Part shown: piece by piece, positions 33,235-45,425 of the stretch
Layout of the letters: every line of letters begins with the position of its first letter
Position numbering within the stretch: the stretch's first letter is position 1
NCBI GenBank assembly: GCA_003184365.1
Contig: NKYR01000137.1
Coordinates: 34,202-98,201, forward strand
From: Evernia prunastri
Taxonomy: Eukaryota > Ascomycota > Lecanoromycetes > Lecanorales > Parmeliaceae
Length of the DNA stretch: 64,000 nucleotides
Direction: 5' to 3'
Notes under the pieces: model-generated
Told to the model about the DNA's origin: nothing
Seen by the model: the letters and a program-made list of their open reading frames with translations, nothing else
Databases searched by the model: none
Made by a program: the position numbers and the translations under genes

Positions 33235-36200
33235 ATGGCAGATTCACGGTAAGGCCCTTCCTCTCTCTCAATCTTCAAATGGCAGAGCCCCTGCTCATTC
33301 CTCATTCCTGCCTGCTAGCTCTCTCCATGACCTGGCGGTCAAATGCAAGCCAGTCGCGACCGCGAAACCCACGACTTACTGGGTATCCATCTTGAGGATT
33401 GATCGAGTGCCGAGCGAAGACACTACGACGGAGGAGGATTTCCTTTGGATTAAATGCCACTCAGTGAGTCGATTACAACGTTCCCAAGCAGCTCATGGCC
33501 TTCAATTCGCACTGTCTTCCTTGTTCATGTTTCCCGTCTACGACATCGTCACCGCCTCTTGAAATGAAAAACTTATTCAGACATAATATGATACTGAGAC
33601 AATGTCTAGCGAATCCAAACACAGACGATTTACGACCAATACCAGCTAAAATGTCCGCCCGGTGAGAGCTGGGTCCTGAAGCACGAGTCAAAACTGGCCA
33701 ACCTTGCCGCCGCAATGGGCGATCTCGATGTTTACAAAGACAAAGTCATTGTTTTTGAGGCGGTCAAGACTTCAGACACTGGCCGTCTAATCACTCGTCA
33801 ACCTCTTCAACCTACCAATACGCAATTGCTCTCTCCGAATGGGTCTTCGCCCGAACTCACGAGCATCAAAGGGAGCATTGACCGTGCTGCGGACGAGAAT
33901 GTTACGCCGTCAGACATGTCGCACGGTTCTTTCCCTCCTAGCAAAGCTGTGCACGGGCAGGCTCTACATCCGGGCACTCAGTCCAATGCTCAACCTCTCT
34001 CGCCGTCTTTAGGCCGCGTGTCTGATGCTCCATCCTCCAATCCCCATACCTCGGGGTCGACTTTTCGACCTTCAACGCTACAACACTCTTCGGCCAGAAG
34101 CAGCACGACTCCGCACCCGGGGGCTGCGACGCCTTTATCTACATCCGATGATGCCGGCGGAAGCGTCAATATGGCTGGTTTCGATCGGTTCTATGACAAT
34201 TGGTATGACAGAACTCTGGTATCGTACCCTGATTACAATTATGGTACGCATGTCTCCGCCCTTTTCCTGGTGTTTATGATTAAATCGTGATTGCAGAACA
34301 GCTTTACAATTCTCTTCGTCAGAGTTGGAACTCGCTCCCTGAGTTCGAGAGAGCTAATTACGCAGCGCAAGCAATGCCGTCTGGTCACCGAGGTCACCAA
34401 GTCCACGGCATCAAACCCGAACCAACCACGGAAACGGAAGCTCACAATACGCTTCCTATACTTGAGCCTCCGGTATCTGCCGCTGCGCTTGAAGAGCAGA
34501 AGCACAAAAGCTTCCAGCTTCAAACGGCTCTGAAAGACGCAAACCCCGAAGTGCTGGAAAAGGGTGTAGAGGAGGGTGTCAGGTTTCTTCAACGATTAAA
34601 ATCCCCTTTGGTCAACAAGATGGAAAACAGTCCGGACGCTGAGCAATGGATCCAACAAATTGACAATCTTATCAAACAGGCTGTCAAGACCAAGACGGTC
34701 ATTGGTGTTGTTGGAAATACCGGTGCCGGAAAATCGTCAGTGATCAACGCCATGCTTGACGAGGAAAGACTTGTACCCACCAACTGTATGAGAGCTTGTA
34801 CAGCAGTAGTAACCGAAATCTCGTACAACGACGAGGAGAAGCCATACCGTGCGCAGATTGAGTTCATATCCCCCGCCGACTGGGAAAGGGAACTGAGGAC
34901 TTTGTACCAGGATCTGCTGGATGGAGAGGGCAAAGTCTCACGAGATTGTGCAAACGAAGACACCGACGCTGGCATCGCGTATGCAAAGATAAAAGCAGTC
35001 TACCCTCGTAAGACCAAAGAAGACATAGCTAACAGCAGCATTCAAACTATGTTGCGGGAAGTATCCCATGTTCTCGGCCGGAGCAGAGACATAGAAGAGA
35101 CGGATTCGCTCGTGTTCTACAAGAAACTCCAGAGTTTTGTTGACAGCAAAGAAAAGTCTACCGGTAACAAGGACAAAGACAAGAAAAAACAACCCATAGA
35201 GATGAGTTTTTGGCCATTGATCCGCGTTGTCAGAATCTATGTGAAGTCTCGAGCACTTGCTACTGGTGCTGTCATCGTGGATCTTCCAGGTGTTCACGAT
35301 GCTAATGCTGCCCGCGCCGCTGTAGCAGAAGGCTACATGAAGCAATGCACTGGGCTATGGATCGTGGCTCCGATCAACCGCGCAGTTGACGATAAGGCAG
35401 CCAAGTCGTTACTTGGGGAGTCGTTCAAGCGGCAGCTAAAAATGGATGGGGGCTTTAATTCAGTCACCTTCATTTGCAGCAAAACCGACGATATTAGCCT
35501 CGAAGAGGCGCAGGACTCCCTTGGCCTGAGCGATGAAATGGAGCCCGATTGGGAAGAGCTTGAGAAGCTTGGGAAAAAGACCAAGTCCATGAAAAAGCAG
35601 ATGGAAGAAATGAAGGAGACGAAAGCTGTTTACGGGGAATCTATGAACGACGTCGATGAGCAAATCGAGATCTGGGATGGCTTGAAGGAAAAGCTGGAAG
35701 ATGGAAAGACCGTCTTTCCTCCCAAATCGAAGGCTGCCGGCCGAAAACGAAAAGGCAATAACAATGGCAAAGCCCGCAAGAAGCAGCGAAGAACGAAGTC
35801 AAGCGGTGACGAAAGCGACGACGTCATAGACAGCGACTTCAGTGACCATTCAGACCAAGCGTCCGAAGAGGAGTCTGAATGCCAGGAACCACTGACCGAG
35901 GAGCAAATAGTGGCCAAGCTTCAAGAGCTTCGGGCAACTAAAAAGCAAGCTCGAGCCCGGAGAGCTGAGATCACCGAGCGAATCACCAAAGTACGAAAAG
36001 ATATCGACGAAAGTAAAAAGGCCGAAGAACAGATCGAAAGCAAAATGTCTGCCATCTGTATAAGTGGGAGGAACGGCTATTCAAAAGGCGCTATCCAGCA
36101 GGACTTCGCCGCCGGTATCAAAGAGCTCGACCAGGAGCTTGCCGCTGAAGAGGACGAGGAAAACTTCAACCCGGATGCTGAGATACGAGGTACGCACATT

Positions 36201-38451
36201 TCCGTTTAGTTTCTTCTTATGTGTGGCAAAGTTGGGCCACATTATTTCTTTTGACGTCCATATCAGAGTGAATTCTTCATGTTTGGTGGCAGTTTGGGGT
36301 CACTTACCATGTTAATACACACGTTTCGGACACAGTCTCCCCCATTTTTTACCTCTTCTCGAGGAGCAAGACAAGGCACTGGAGCAAAATGATGCTCCTA
36401 AATATAAGACTCTCTTTATCAACGCAGAAAATCATGTCTTGAATAAGCAATGCTGACTGCGAGATGTGCCTAGATTATGACGAAGTCGCCCGTAGCTTAC
36501 CCGTCTTCTGCGTCTCGTCTCGAGGCTACCAGAAATTGCAAGGTCGCTTGCGAAAGGACCCAGCTATTGCCGGGTTCACAAATATCGAGGAGACCGAGAT
36601 CCCTCAATTGCAAGCTCACTGTGGGAAGCTCACGGAGACGGGCCGATCAGCCAGCTGCAGGACCTTTCTCAACAAGTTTAGCCAGTTGCTGAACTCAGTA
36701 ACTCTCTGGGCGTCCAGCGATGGTACTACCGCAAATATGACCGCCGAACAGAGAGCAAGAGAGGAGAGGTACTTACAAAAGGGGCTGAAATCTCTTGAGA
36801 GTGTAAGTTCGCGGGGCCCTGATTCCATACTCAAGTAGGACATCTTTCGCATTTGTCTTATGTTCTGCATGGTGGAAGTGGAAGACTAAGCGAGTAGCAA
36901 GACAACGGTGAACGAGTGCATTTTTCGCCGCGTAAAGCATTTTAGCAGTATGATAGAGATGCATGTATCATCGCTAATACTTCAAAACATCAGGGCCTCG
37001 AAACCGCCGTTAAAACCGCTTGCAAGGAACTCGGTGAAGAATTCGCGGACAATATCTACGACAAATACGGTTAGGAATTCAACCGCGTGCTTATAGATTC
37101 AGCGCTGATAGGGGATCCGTAGAAACCGCAATTTCGAATGCCACCAATGATGCCATCGCGACTGCTCTAAAATGGGGGGCACCTGTCAATCGCGAAGACC
37201 GTGCAGCGGGTGGACTTCATTGGAGCACCTATAAAGCCATTTGTCGACGTAACGGAATCTATACCAATGCTCAAGGACCGCATGTAAGTCAATGCTTGTG
37301 TATTCCATTGCGGTGAAACAGTGCTAATTCATTTTCTCCTAGGAATGGAACATGCAGCTGTAAGTACAGAATTGGGGAACTCCTGGAACCATCAGCTGAC
37401 AATTGTTAGCGCTGAGCCTATGATGAAAGTGCTGGCTTCTGGATGGGAAAAAGCCTTTTCACGCCGTTCTCCAATGGTGATGGCTAGCTTTGCCCGCAAT
37501 GCCGCTGCTTGCTTGAAAAAGTTTCACAAGGATATTGAGGCCAGAGCTCGTCAAATAGGTACAGGCATCGCCGGCCTCCACATGTTGCAGCAGCAAGTCG
37601 GAAATTACGAGAATCTCCTGAAAGACCTCTCTGCAACAGTGAAAGATACGATAAACACCAATCAAAAGGAGATCAATCGCGAGTTCGTTCCAGTCATCGA
37701 GCAAGTGATGGAGGCTGCCTATGAAGCATGTGTCGAGGAGCGAGGTAAGTATCCCATGATACAACCACCGAATGGACATTGGCTAATAGCGACAGGTCCC
37801 GGGAGTTTCGCTCGTATGAAAGCAGCAATGAATAGTCACGTCGCCCAAGAGCGCCATACCATGTTTCAGTCGAGTGCAGAAAACGTCAAAACTCGACTCA
37901 GCACGATGCTCAAGGAGTTGGAAGTGTACATGAACGACAAAGCCGACGAAGTCTACATTGCGATGCGACGCGATTACAATTCTGTTCTGGGTGGTGGCGA
38001 GGTGCCTCAAAACGGTGAAATTCTACCAAAGACGCAGCGCCTTGTGCGTAAAGAGATGCTGCAAATAATTGACGGCGTTGAAAAGGCGTTCAAGAAGATT
38101 GCTGGACTGGAGGTCGATGATGGCGACGATGAAGAGGATAAGGATGGCGCTCGCAGCGGTGACGATGAGGATGGAAGCCGTGTTGCTGGGAAGAAAGAGG
38201 AGGATGAAGAGCTTGACACCGATTTTAAGCGAGAGACAAGTCCATCCGGGCAGCTAGAGGTAGGATGGCAGAAACTACCCAAGCGCGAAGCCTACTCCGA
38301 CGAGCCAATGGTAGACGGAGCCTCTGACAGCGAGTCGGAAAAGGGTGGGAAGAGTGCCGATGATCAGAAGCGATTCGACAATCTGGTTCCCGAAGTCGAC
38401 AGCGGCGATTCAGATGGATCGGAGAGCTCTTCTAGTTCCGAATCAAGCTAG
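33235..38451 (+). CDS. Large nuclear dynamin-superfamily GTPase (SLIP-GC/NUGGC-like)
   Basis: A ten-exon model fits throughout: 33235..33248, 33319..33463, 33625..34243, 34297..36189, 36474..36802, 36994..37069, 37123..37283, 37343..37359, 37410..37744, 37796..38451 (1414 aa). Exon 1 is 14 nt and exon 8 is 17 nt (EWNMQ). The ~330-residue N-terminus begins with an unfamiliar TYWVSILRIDRVPSED domain and then a Ser/Pro-rich linker. GTPase motifs: P-loop GNTGAGKSS near residue 397, G3 DLPGVHD near 587, G4-like SKTD near 653. A bipartite basic stretch (GRKRKG, ARKKQRR) near 740 suggests nuclear entry. Coiled coil follows, then a helical stalk including WGAPVNREDRAAGGLHWSTYKA, and an acidic Ser-rich tail. 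This order matches fungal proteins annotated as nuclear GTPase SLIP-GC. Biological role in fungi is unknown to me. The 284-nt intron 4 could hide a further exon. Confidence 0.8.
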
Positions 38452-38842
38452 GGCTGCTCGCGTTCCTTGCCTCAGGCTTTCTGCCTAAGCCTTCTACTCA
38501 CTCTCCTTTCTGGAAATAGGGCTGAGAATATTGGCCAACTTCCCTATCACGAGGACCATATTGGCCGCTTTGGTCCATGTCCGAGGCATAGCTGGGACAC
38601 TTGGTACTTTGATCTGCGTCTGGTAGCTGGATATTCTGGTGCTCCTATGAGCATGTGAAGTTTCAGTCCTATCAGCTCTTTTTGTATTATACTAATAATT
38701 CAATTCGGTTCAGGCGGATTATTACATAGATGGGACATACTGCAAAGCATCTGACGCTCCGTTGAACTTGCAAGTGACCGACTGACTTGTGATGAACGCC
38801 CCTCAATCCTGCGCTCCAGAAACCTAAGGAATAAATCCACCC
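38452..38842. other. Convergent intergenic region
   Basis: This is the 391-bp gap between the GTPase and dienelactone hydrolase 3' ends. No feature is seen beyond presumed 3' UTRs. Confidence 0.45.
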
Positions 38843-39900
38843 TCAACTTGGTACCAACCATCTCCCGAAGAAATCAACAGCTTGGTCCTCTGCCATCTGC
38901 CCGCGTCTATTCTCGTCTTCATCTCCTGGATTCCCACGGATAGCAAATCCATGCCGCGCCCCCTCCACTACGTTCATCTCGAACATCTTGCCCCTCTTCC
39001 CATCTGCGTTCAACTCTACTTCCTTCCTCGCAAACATTGCCCTGATGATCTCGTTGCCCTCCTGCTTGAGCTGAAAATCCAAAGACCCGTTACTGATACA
39101 CAAAGGCAAACTGACAGCTTCGATATCCGCCGGCAGCACCAACTGGCTAGGATGTGCGGTGAAGCCGCAATCCAGCAAGCTTCTGCCGGACGACGACGAT
39201 TTCTCCCGGTCCTGGCAGAGCAAGGCGACGTACTTGCCGCCCCAGCAGAACCCCGCGGCGCCGACGGGCAGGGAGGTGGCAGAGCGGAGGGAGGCGAAGA
39301 AGGCGAAGATGCGGGGCTGGCAGGCGGAGGCCCGGCAGCGGTAGAGCGCGACGGGCATGTGCGTCATGACGCCCAGGCCGGGGAAGACCTTGTGGAGGAG
39401 GGGCGTCTGGGCGTCGGCGACGGCGTTCAGGCTCGAGAGGAGGTTGGGGTCCATTTCGTAGCCTAGAAGCCCACCCGGCAACGACAGCGACGGTCCGTCA
39501 GCCTGAACGCATCCCCCAAACCAAATCCAAATTTCTCTCTCTCTCTCTCTTCCTCTCACATACACGCACCCCCCTCCCCTTGCGATTACCCTACTCCAAT
39601 TGTTCCTGCCTTTTGGGGGGATCCATTGACATCATCCATACCGTCCATGAAATCGGGCAGGTACACCGTCCACCCTCCCCGCTCCGCATACCGGTCGGCC
39701 AGCACGCGCGAGTTGTTGAGAGTCCAGCCGAAGAGGTCGGGGATGATGACCACGATCCCTTTGGCGGCGGCGGCGGCGGCCCCGGCAGGCGGATCGGTCA
39801 CGTAGGTCCTGAGGCCGTGGATCGTCTCCTCGCGGCCGGCGGGGGTGCCGGAGTGCAGGACGCCCGAGGCGCAGTCTTTGCAGGGGAGGGAGGATGTCAT
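38843..39900 (-). CDS. Dienelactone hydrolase family protein
   Basis: This is an alpha/beta hydrolase of the DLH family, which opens lactone rings in aromatic breakdown and related reactions. The model is complement join 38843..39462, 39642..39900 (292 aa); the phase-1 junction gives DFMDGYEMDP. The 179-nt intron has a GTATGG donor, a GCTGACGG branch site and a CTTCTAG acceptor, and includes a CT repeat. Landmarks are the N-terminal CKDCASGVLHSG, the strand IVVIIPDLFGWTLNNSRVLADRY, the nucleophile elbow GFCWGGKY with Cys in place of Ser, an ISNGSLDFQ segment near the acid, and the histidine in EGARHGFAIRGNP. There is no signal peptide, so it is likely cytosolic. The physiological substrate is unknown. 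Confidence 0.9.
39534..39551. repeat. CT/AG dinucleotide microsatellite
   Basis: Nine TC units lie inside the dienelactone hydrolase intron. Confidence 0.9.
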
Positions 39901-41463
39901 TTGTGAGGGGAGGTGGGTTGGGTGCGAATGAAGAGATCGGGTTGGCGTATCTTTCTATTTTTCCTTCTCCAGGGGGGGAGGGGGGGTTTGGTTCTTTATG
40001 TCGAGGCGGGTTTGATGCGGGACAGAGGCCGTTATCTCCAGCGCGGGCCAGAATTCAAGCCATGTTTCTTCGGGCATGACATGTTTTTTGAGCATACATA
40101 TATATAATCATATGTGGGTAGTACCAGTTAGCAAAATAATGTGTTCGGCATCACTTGTGCACTAGTGAAAGACATGGTGATGGTTGATATAAGACTTGTA
40201 TCAGGTCGCCATGAATATTTTGATCAAACTGCTGTATATAAGTATCTCGATATCAATCATACTTTCGCTTTTCCGAATCTCCCATCTCTCACTGAGGACC
40301 GACCATTTGAATATATCACCAACCGCATCCGAAGGACGAAAGATGTGAATGATAGAATTCACACTAGCTATCAAGTACCCTACTCGCATGCAGGTATGTA
40401 GTCCCGCGGAGAGCTAAGGCAATCTTTTTGAAAATTTTGATACCTAACTTGCCAAGGTACTTAGATAGATAGATAGAGCTTGGCATGCATTGCACCGCAC
40501 CTTCCCATGTGCCATCCTTCTTTCTCCGTCGAAAAACCTGCTTCTGATGCCAAGTGAATTATAATTGAAACGTACAAAAACAGTTACGTATAATGCCCCA
40601 ACGCGTGCTCTCATCCCCTCGACTCCACTCCACTCCACTCCCAACAATCCATTGACATAGAAGAGTACCATCCACTCATCCATTCTATTCCACGGCACAA
40701 ACAGAACAACCTAAGTCCTCCGTCTCCTAAAAACGGGCAAACCCACTCCGCCGCCCTACCTACTCCACCAACCTACCAACCTACCTTACCCACTCACCGA
40801 CCCACTTCCCCCTTCTTTCTTTCTTCCTTCCCCCTTTTCCACCCCCTTCAACGCCCCCAACTCAAGCGGGCGAGCGATGCCCTTCTTCTACAGCAAGAAC
40901 TGGGGCGGGAAGCATTTCGGCGGCGGCGTCATCGTCGACAGGCACGGGGCGCGCCGGCAGCCGTGGCGGTTCAGGTTGGGCAAGTTCAATTGCTTTAGGT
41001 GATGGTGGTGGTGGTGATAAGGGGGAAGTGAGGGTTGAGGGGCGAGAGGGATTGGTCGATTGGGTGATTGGGTGGGGAAGGAGTTGGGGGGGGAGGGGGT
41101 AATGGAGGTGATGATGGAGAAGACATCAATTGTCGGTATGGATACGTATGTTTGGGAGGGGTCTGGAGAGGAGTGTGTGCAATCACGTTGGTAGTTTTTC
41201 GCTTGTTGCAGACGAGGCACGAGCGATCGTTGCGGATGAGAAAGCCTTGGGCATGGATGGGTATCCTCTATCGATAACGGTATGAATAATGAACCGCCAT
41301 GTCGGCCTGTGACCGACTAGATACATCTAGATATCATGCACCCGTCAACGCCGTCGCCATGCTTGGACGGGCTTGAAAGTAGCCCTATCCCACTGCCAAG
41401 TAGCGAACGAGTCTACTCTTCATCGCTATCCTCGATGATCTCTTCCTCTAACCTACTCTCAAG
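39901..41463. other. Spacer containing a possible small gene
   Basis: This 1.56-kb spacer lies between the starts of dienelactone hydrolase and the end of the EamA transporter gene. The only coding candidate is the 41-codon frame at 40877. It is preceded by a long C/T-rich tract from 40740 to 40860, with several ACCTACC words, which looks like a 5' leader. Confidence 0.5.
40877..41002 (+). CDS. Possible small protein, 41 aa
   Basis: A short frame begins MPFFYSKNWGGKHFGGG and ends RFRLGKFNCFR. Evidence for coding is indirect: GC-rich third positions unlike the flanking AT-rich DNA, few low-complexity features, and a pyrimidine-rich leader typical of expressed fungal genes just upstream. The peptide is basic, with aromatic and Gly residues and one Cys, and has no signal or membrane segment. 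I do not recognise a family. It could be the first exon of a longer spliced gene or chance. Confidence 0.35.
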   Translation: MPFFYSKNWGGKHFGGGVIVDRHGARRQPWRFRLGKFNCFR

Positions 41464-43157
41464 TCAGTATGCGCAATCGGGAATGGACGGCGACGAAGCA
41501 TACCGTTTTCGCCTCTCCTCATCCATCTCCCGGTATGTACTCCAGCTCAACAAGAGAAAGGCAACGATGATGACTAACCCCCCCGTGATTGCGGCAGGCG
41601 ACAACGGCTTCCCCGTAAGCAACCAGTCCGTCACAGCCACGATGAATATGGTAAGAAGCGCAGCGACCGAGGATAAAACCGGGGAAGTGAGGGAAATGAG
41701 CACGAGGAAGGATCCGGAAAACGTGGCATTTGCCAAGACAGATATCAGCAGCATCCACGCTGCTTCACCATGCGGCCATTCGAATGTCTCTAGACCAGTA
41801 AAATGCAATATTGGCAGCGGTATCCATAGCACGAACAGCGTAAAGCAGCCGATTAGACTCCCAAAGGTATTCGCAAACACCATGCCTCGGGCAGGACTCG
41901 TCCCCTCCGGTGGGCAGGCCAATTTTTTGTAGAGCACCTCGTACAGTCCATACAGTACACTGCCGACCCCGATGATGATGTTGCCTAAGGTACGGTTCGA
42001 GCTGTCGTCTGGGTTTTCACCACCGCCCACGGATCCACCCGATTTCCCCCCATGTTTCGTAGGCGAAGCGTCTCCGTACGCGAGTATCAGGACGCCCGCG
42101 ATGGCCAACAAGACCGAAAACGCTTTGTCGAAGCGTAGCTTGTCATGTAGTAGGGGTATGCTGAAGGCGTAGGCCCAGAAGGCCGAACAATTGTAGATGG
42201 CTGTAAGGTCGCTGGCTGAGGTCAAGTCCACGGCCACGTACCAGGACCCGCCGGCGACGGTCAACGCTGTGGTGACGAAAGCCGTCTTCTTCAATATGTA
42301 GGCAACGGGCGATTTATGGGAGTCTCGGCTTGTAAGGTGTACATCTTGGGATTCGACCATTTGGGCTGTGGTGCGGACGAGGTGGATGTGCCGGCGCCAG
42401 AATGATTTCCATGGAACTCTCCAGTTCGAAATCCGGAGAATGAGGAGTTGGGTTGGCCAGAGTAATGACCAGGAACCATGTGTAAAATATCTACAGTCAT
42501 AACATGAAATCAGCTTGGCTAGCATTAAGAGCGCAGATGGCAGACTTACAACATTGCATACGCTTTATTCCACTTGAGTTCATGCTGAATATAGACTGCG
42601 GTCTCCGTCTGAATCACAAAGCTAACCAAACTCAACACCAAGAAGAAAGCCGCATAAGTATACTTCTTCCTCGTCGCCGAGGAATCCTCCATGTTTGGAC
42701 TGCGACTCCGGAATGAAGATATTTTCGTGACGAAAGCCGGTCGCGTACTTCCGTCATAGCCATCATACGAGGGTCGCCCTCTCTCGTCTTTCAGTAGCGG
42801 CTTCTGGGAGCGTTCGTCTGCGGGCCGGTGCAGCTGGGGCCTGGTCTCCCCCATGGCTGCTTCCTCATCTGAGAAGTCGGAGTCCCCCGCGACTTCTCCC
42901 ACATTGGTCGGGTCAGCTGGAGCGTTGGAAGCAACGCTCAGCTGCGGTCGAGGACTGACCCTTCGGCTCGGGGGTGGTGAGGCTCTGGCTTTAGCCAGGT
43001 TTGCTCGGAAGGGCGAGGCTCGCGGTGACGGGGGCCGGGAATGCGGGCTTGAGGAACCAGATGGGGGTGTGACTATGGTGGGCGTGGGTGTGCTGGAAGG
43101 GTAGTTGGCTTCAGGATTGCCTATTGAAGACAACGGACCATTATTATCTTTTGACAT
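41464..43157 (-). CDS. EamA/DMT-family membrane transporter
   Basis: This is a drug/metabolite-superfamily transporter, similar to yeast YML018C-type vacuolar proteins and SLC35F relatives. The model is complement join 41464..42490, 42550..43157 (544 aa); the 59-nt intron joins NKAYAML to YFTHGSW in phase. The first ~165 residues are a Ser/Pro/Arg-rich cytosolic tail with MSKDNNGPLSSIGN at the start. About ten transmembrane helices follow, the first in YTYAAFFLVLSLVSFVI. EamA landmarks include TSASDLTAIYNCSAFWAYAFS and the repeat-2 helices ending SVAALLTIFIVAVTDWLL. A Gly-rich loop (SGGSVGGGENP) separates the two halves. The substrate is unknown. Confidence 0.88.
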
Positions 43158-43735
43158 GCATCCAGGTCACACGCATTGAGGAGCGCAATGGCTAATTTCG
43201 GAGTATGTCGGTTGAGTGACTTTGTGGCGTGATGATGTCGAGGCACCTGACTGACCCTTGCGTCTTGCGGTGTTTTTGACTCGTTTTATTCTCTCTCTCT
43301 CAAAAATACGTGGGTCAGTATACGTTTACTCTATCCAATTCTCAAAAGTTTCCCTACTCGTGTTGTTGCCCTAACCCCTGTCTGACATCTGGCCATACCT
43401 TACGAGTACCCGTGTCCTGTGGCTAAGAAATTGCGGAGATTTTCACGAGTGTACGCCAGTACGCTGCTACCCAAAGATTCCCATTCACGCCCTTCATGCC
43501 CACTCTATCCTCCAAACAGCCTCATGACTTAGCTTATTCCCCGTCCTCTTACCAATCCTCCAATCTTCTTTTCATCGGCCGGAACCCAGATTGTCGTAAC
43601 GACCAGAATGCTCGCTTGCAGCGTCATCATTGACACTCGAATGCTGAAGATTTCGTCCAGTAAGCATGGTATCTGTGATTCATATCGGGGGCTATCCCTC
43701 CTAAACATGTTTTCATGAGCTCAAAGAAGTTGACT
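43158..43735. promoter_or_regulatory. EamA transporter promoter region
   Basis: This 578-bp gap lies between two leftward genes and contains the promoter of the transporter and the SSN3 3' UTR. A CT-rich run occurs near 43290. No other feature is supported. Confidence 0.4.
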
Positions 43736-45425
43736 TCAGTCCTTCATCCTTTTAGTAGGCCTCCCGGCCAGACTATCATCCGGAAACCCATTCCTCTTCG
43801 TCCCCGGCAGACTACTAGTCCTAATATCGTTGTCATCTTGACTGACCCTCCGGGACGGATACTGCGTCGACATTCCCTCAAAACAATTCGCGGACACTTT
43901 CTCCCCGTTTGCGGTAAAATACGGATGTTGCAAGGCTTGCTCAGCTGTCAATCGCTTCACCGGGTCATACTCGAATAATTTTGACATCAAATCAAGACCC
44001 TGTTGACCGGGAGTCGCGGATGGCGGAGAATCTTGGTAACCAGTGCTCCTCAGGGTGTTCCAGTACCATGATTCCAGGCCTGACTTGCCGTTGTTGCCTT
44101 CCCGTACGTACGAGGAAAGGGTCTGGAGCTGGGTATGTTCCCCTTGATGTATCAGGCCAGGCCACTTCTCTGGAGTAGGCATTCCTAGGATTTCAACGAT
44201 CTTTTGCATTTGGTTCTTCTGGAAGGGGACGGTCTTTTTGCTGTCCATCTTCGCCTCTTCCCCTTTGAAGATTGGCCGTAGAGAAAGGAGCTCAGCAAAG
44301 ATACATCCCACAGCCCATAGATCTACAGCAGGCGTGTAATGCCTGCTGCCAAGCAAGAGCTCCGGTGCACGGTACCAAATTGTGACCACGACTTTATCTC
44401 CGTTGTATAAGGAATGAAGTGGCTTGTAGAATAGTCGAGCCAGACCTAGGTCGCCAATTCTCACTTCCCCTTTCGAAGTCACCATGATGTTAGCAGGCTT
44501 CAAATCTCGATGCAATACCCAGTTACTGTGAAGGTAAAGCAGTCCATTAAGTAGTTGGAATAGAATAGACCTGACAGCAGAAGCCGGAATTGGATGCCGA
44601 GTTGGTTGGCTGTGGTGCTGAATGATCTGGAGCAAGTCGTGCTCTGCATATTCGAAGACCATGAAGATGCACTTATCTTCTAAGATGATCTCGACGAGAT
44701 GGATCATGTTGGGATGCGATAACTCGGAGCATAAAGCCATTTCACGACATGCTGATTGAGATATTCCTGTGTATTGGATCATCTCGCCCTCTTTGTCCGG
44801 CTTGAATCTAAGAAGCATTTTAGCCCATCCTCGAGCTGATACGTAATGAAGCCTATACAAACTTCTTGATTGCAAACTCCCCCACCATCCCATTATGGCC
44901 CACAGCCTTGTAGACCCTTCCATATGTCCCGCTACTGATGAAGCCAACAACCTTATACCGATCAAGCACGCGCACTTTACTTATGTATCCATTTGTCGGC
45001 GGCATCTTCCTCGCCTCGGACGATTCTGCGGGTAATATTAAATCATGAGAACAAGGCTCTATGTAATACGGGTCGAGGTATGCAGGCTCCGTTGTATCCG
45101 ACTCTGGGGAATCAGGTTCGGACGACATTGGCGACAAATCATCTTGCTCAGAAGTGATGCCATTGTCGAGATGATTACGGAGGAAATCAGAGGGTATAGA
45201 AGCTTTGTTGGAATATGGGGGCATGAGGAAGGAATCCGGAAGAAGTGCGCTAGCAGTCTTTCTTTTTGTGTACACACGAAAGAAATCAATCGACGTTGGA
45301 TGATTGTAATGAAATTTCGTGTAGTACTCACCATCGAATGCAGCTGCTACGCTCCTTTTGAGGTTCTGTGTTGCTTCCAATGCCCTTGCCGTTGCGGCAG
45401 CCGAGGGTGGGTTGTTGGTGCTCAT
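43736..45425 (-). CDS. SSN3: Cyclin-dependent kinase 8, Mediator subunit Ssn3/Srb10
   Basis: Ssn3 with cyclin C forms the Mediator kinase module and phosphorylates RNA polymerase II and transcription factors. The model is complement join 43736..44807, 44863..45425 (544 aa); the 55-nt intron restores EFAIKKFKPDKEGE. Kinase motifs: glycine loop SSGTYGRVYKA, catalytic Lys in FAIKKF, the CDK8-type SQSACREMA helix, HRDLKPAN, DLG in IGDLGLARLFYKPL, and the VVTIWYRAPELLLG activation segment. DLG instead of DFG is normal for fungal Ssn3. The C-terminus ends with a short basic PTKRMKD. It has about 150 residues before the kinase core, more than the short leader in some fungi; the frame is open across this section, although a possible GTGAGT donor inside was tested and does not preserve phase. 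Confidence 0.93.

Noticed and set aside
45262..45343. Extra intron in the 5' part of SSN3 (GTGAGT to TGCTAG)
   Set aside because: The 82-nt segment is not a multiple of three and removing it closes the frame; the sequence is open without it.
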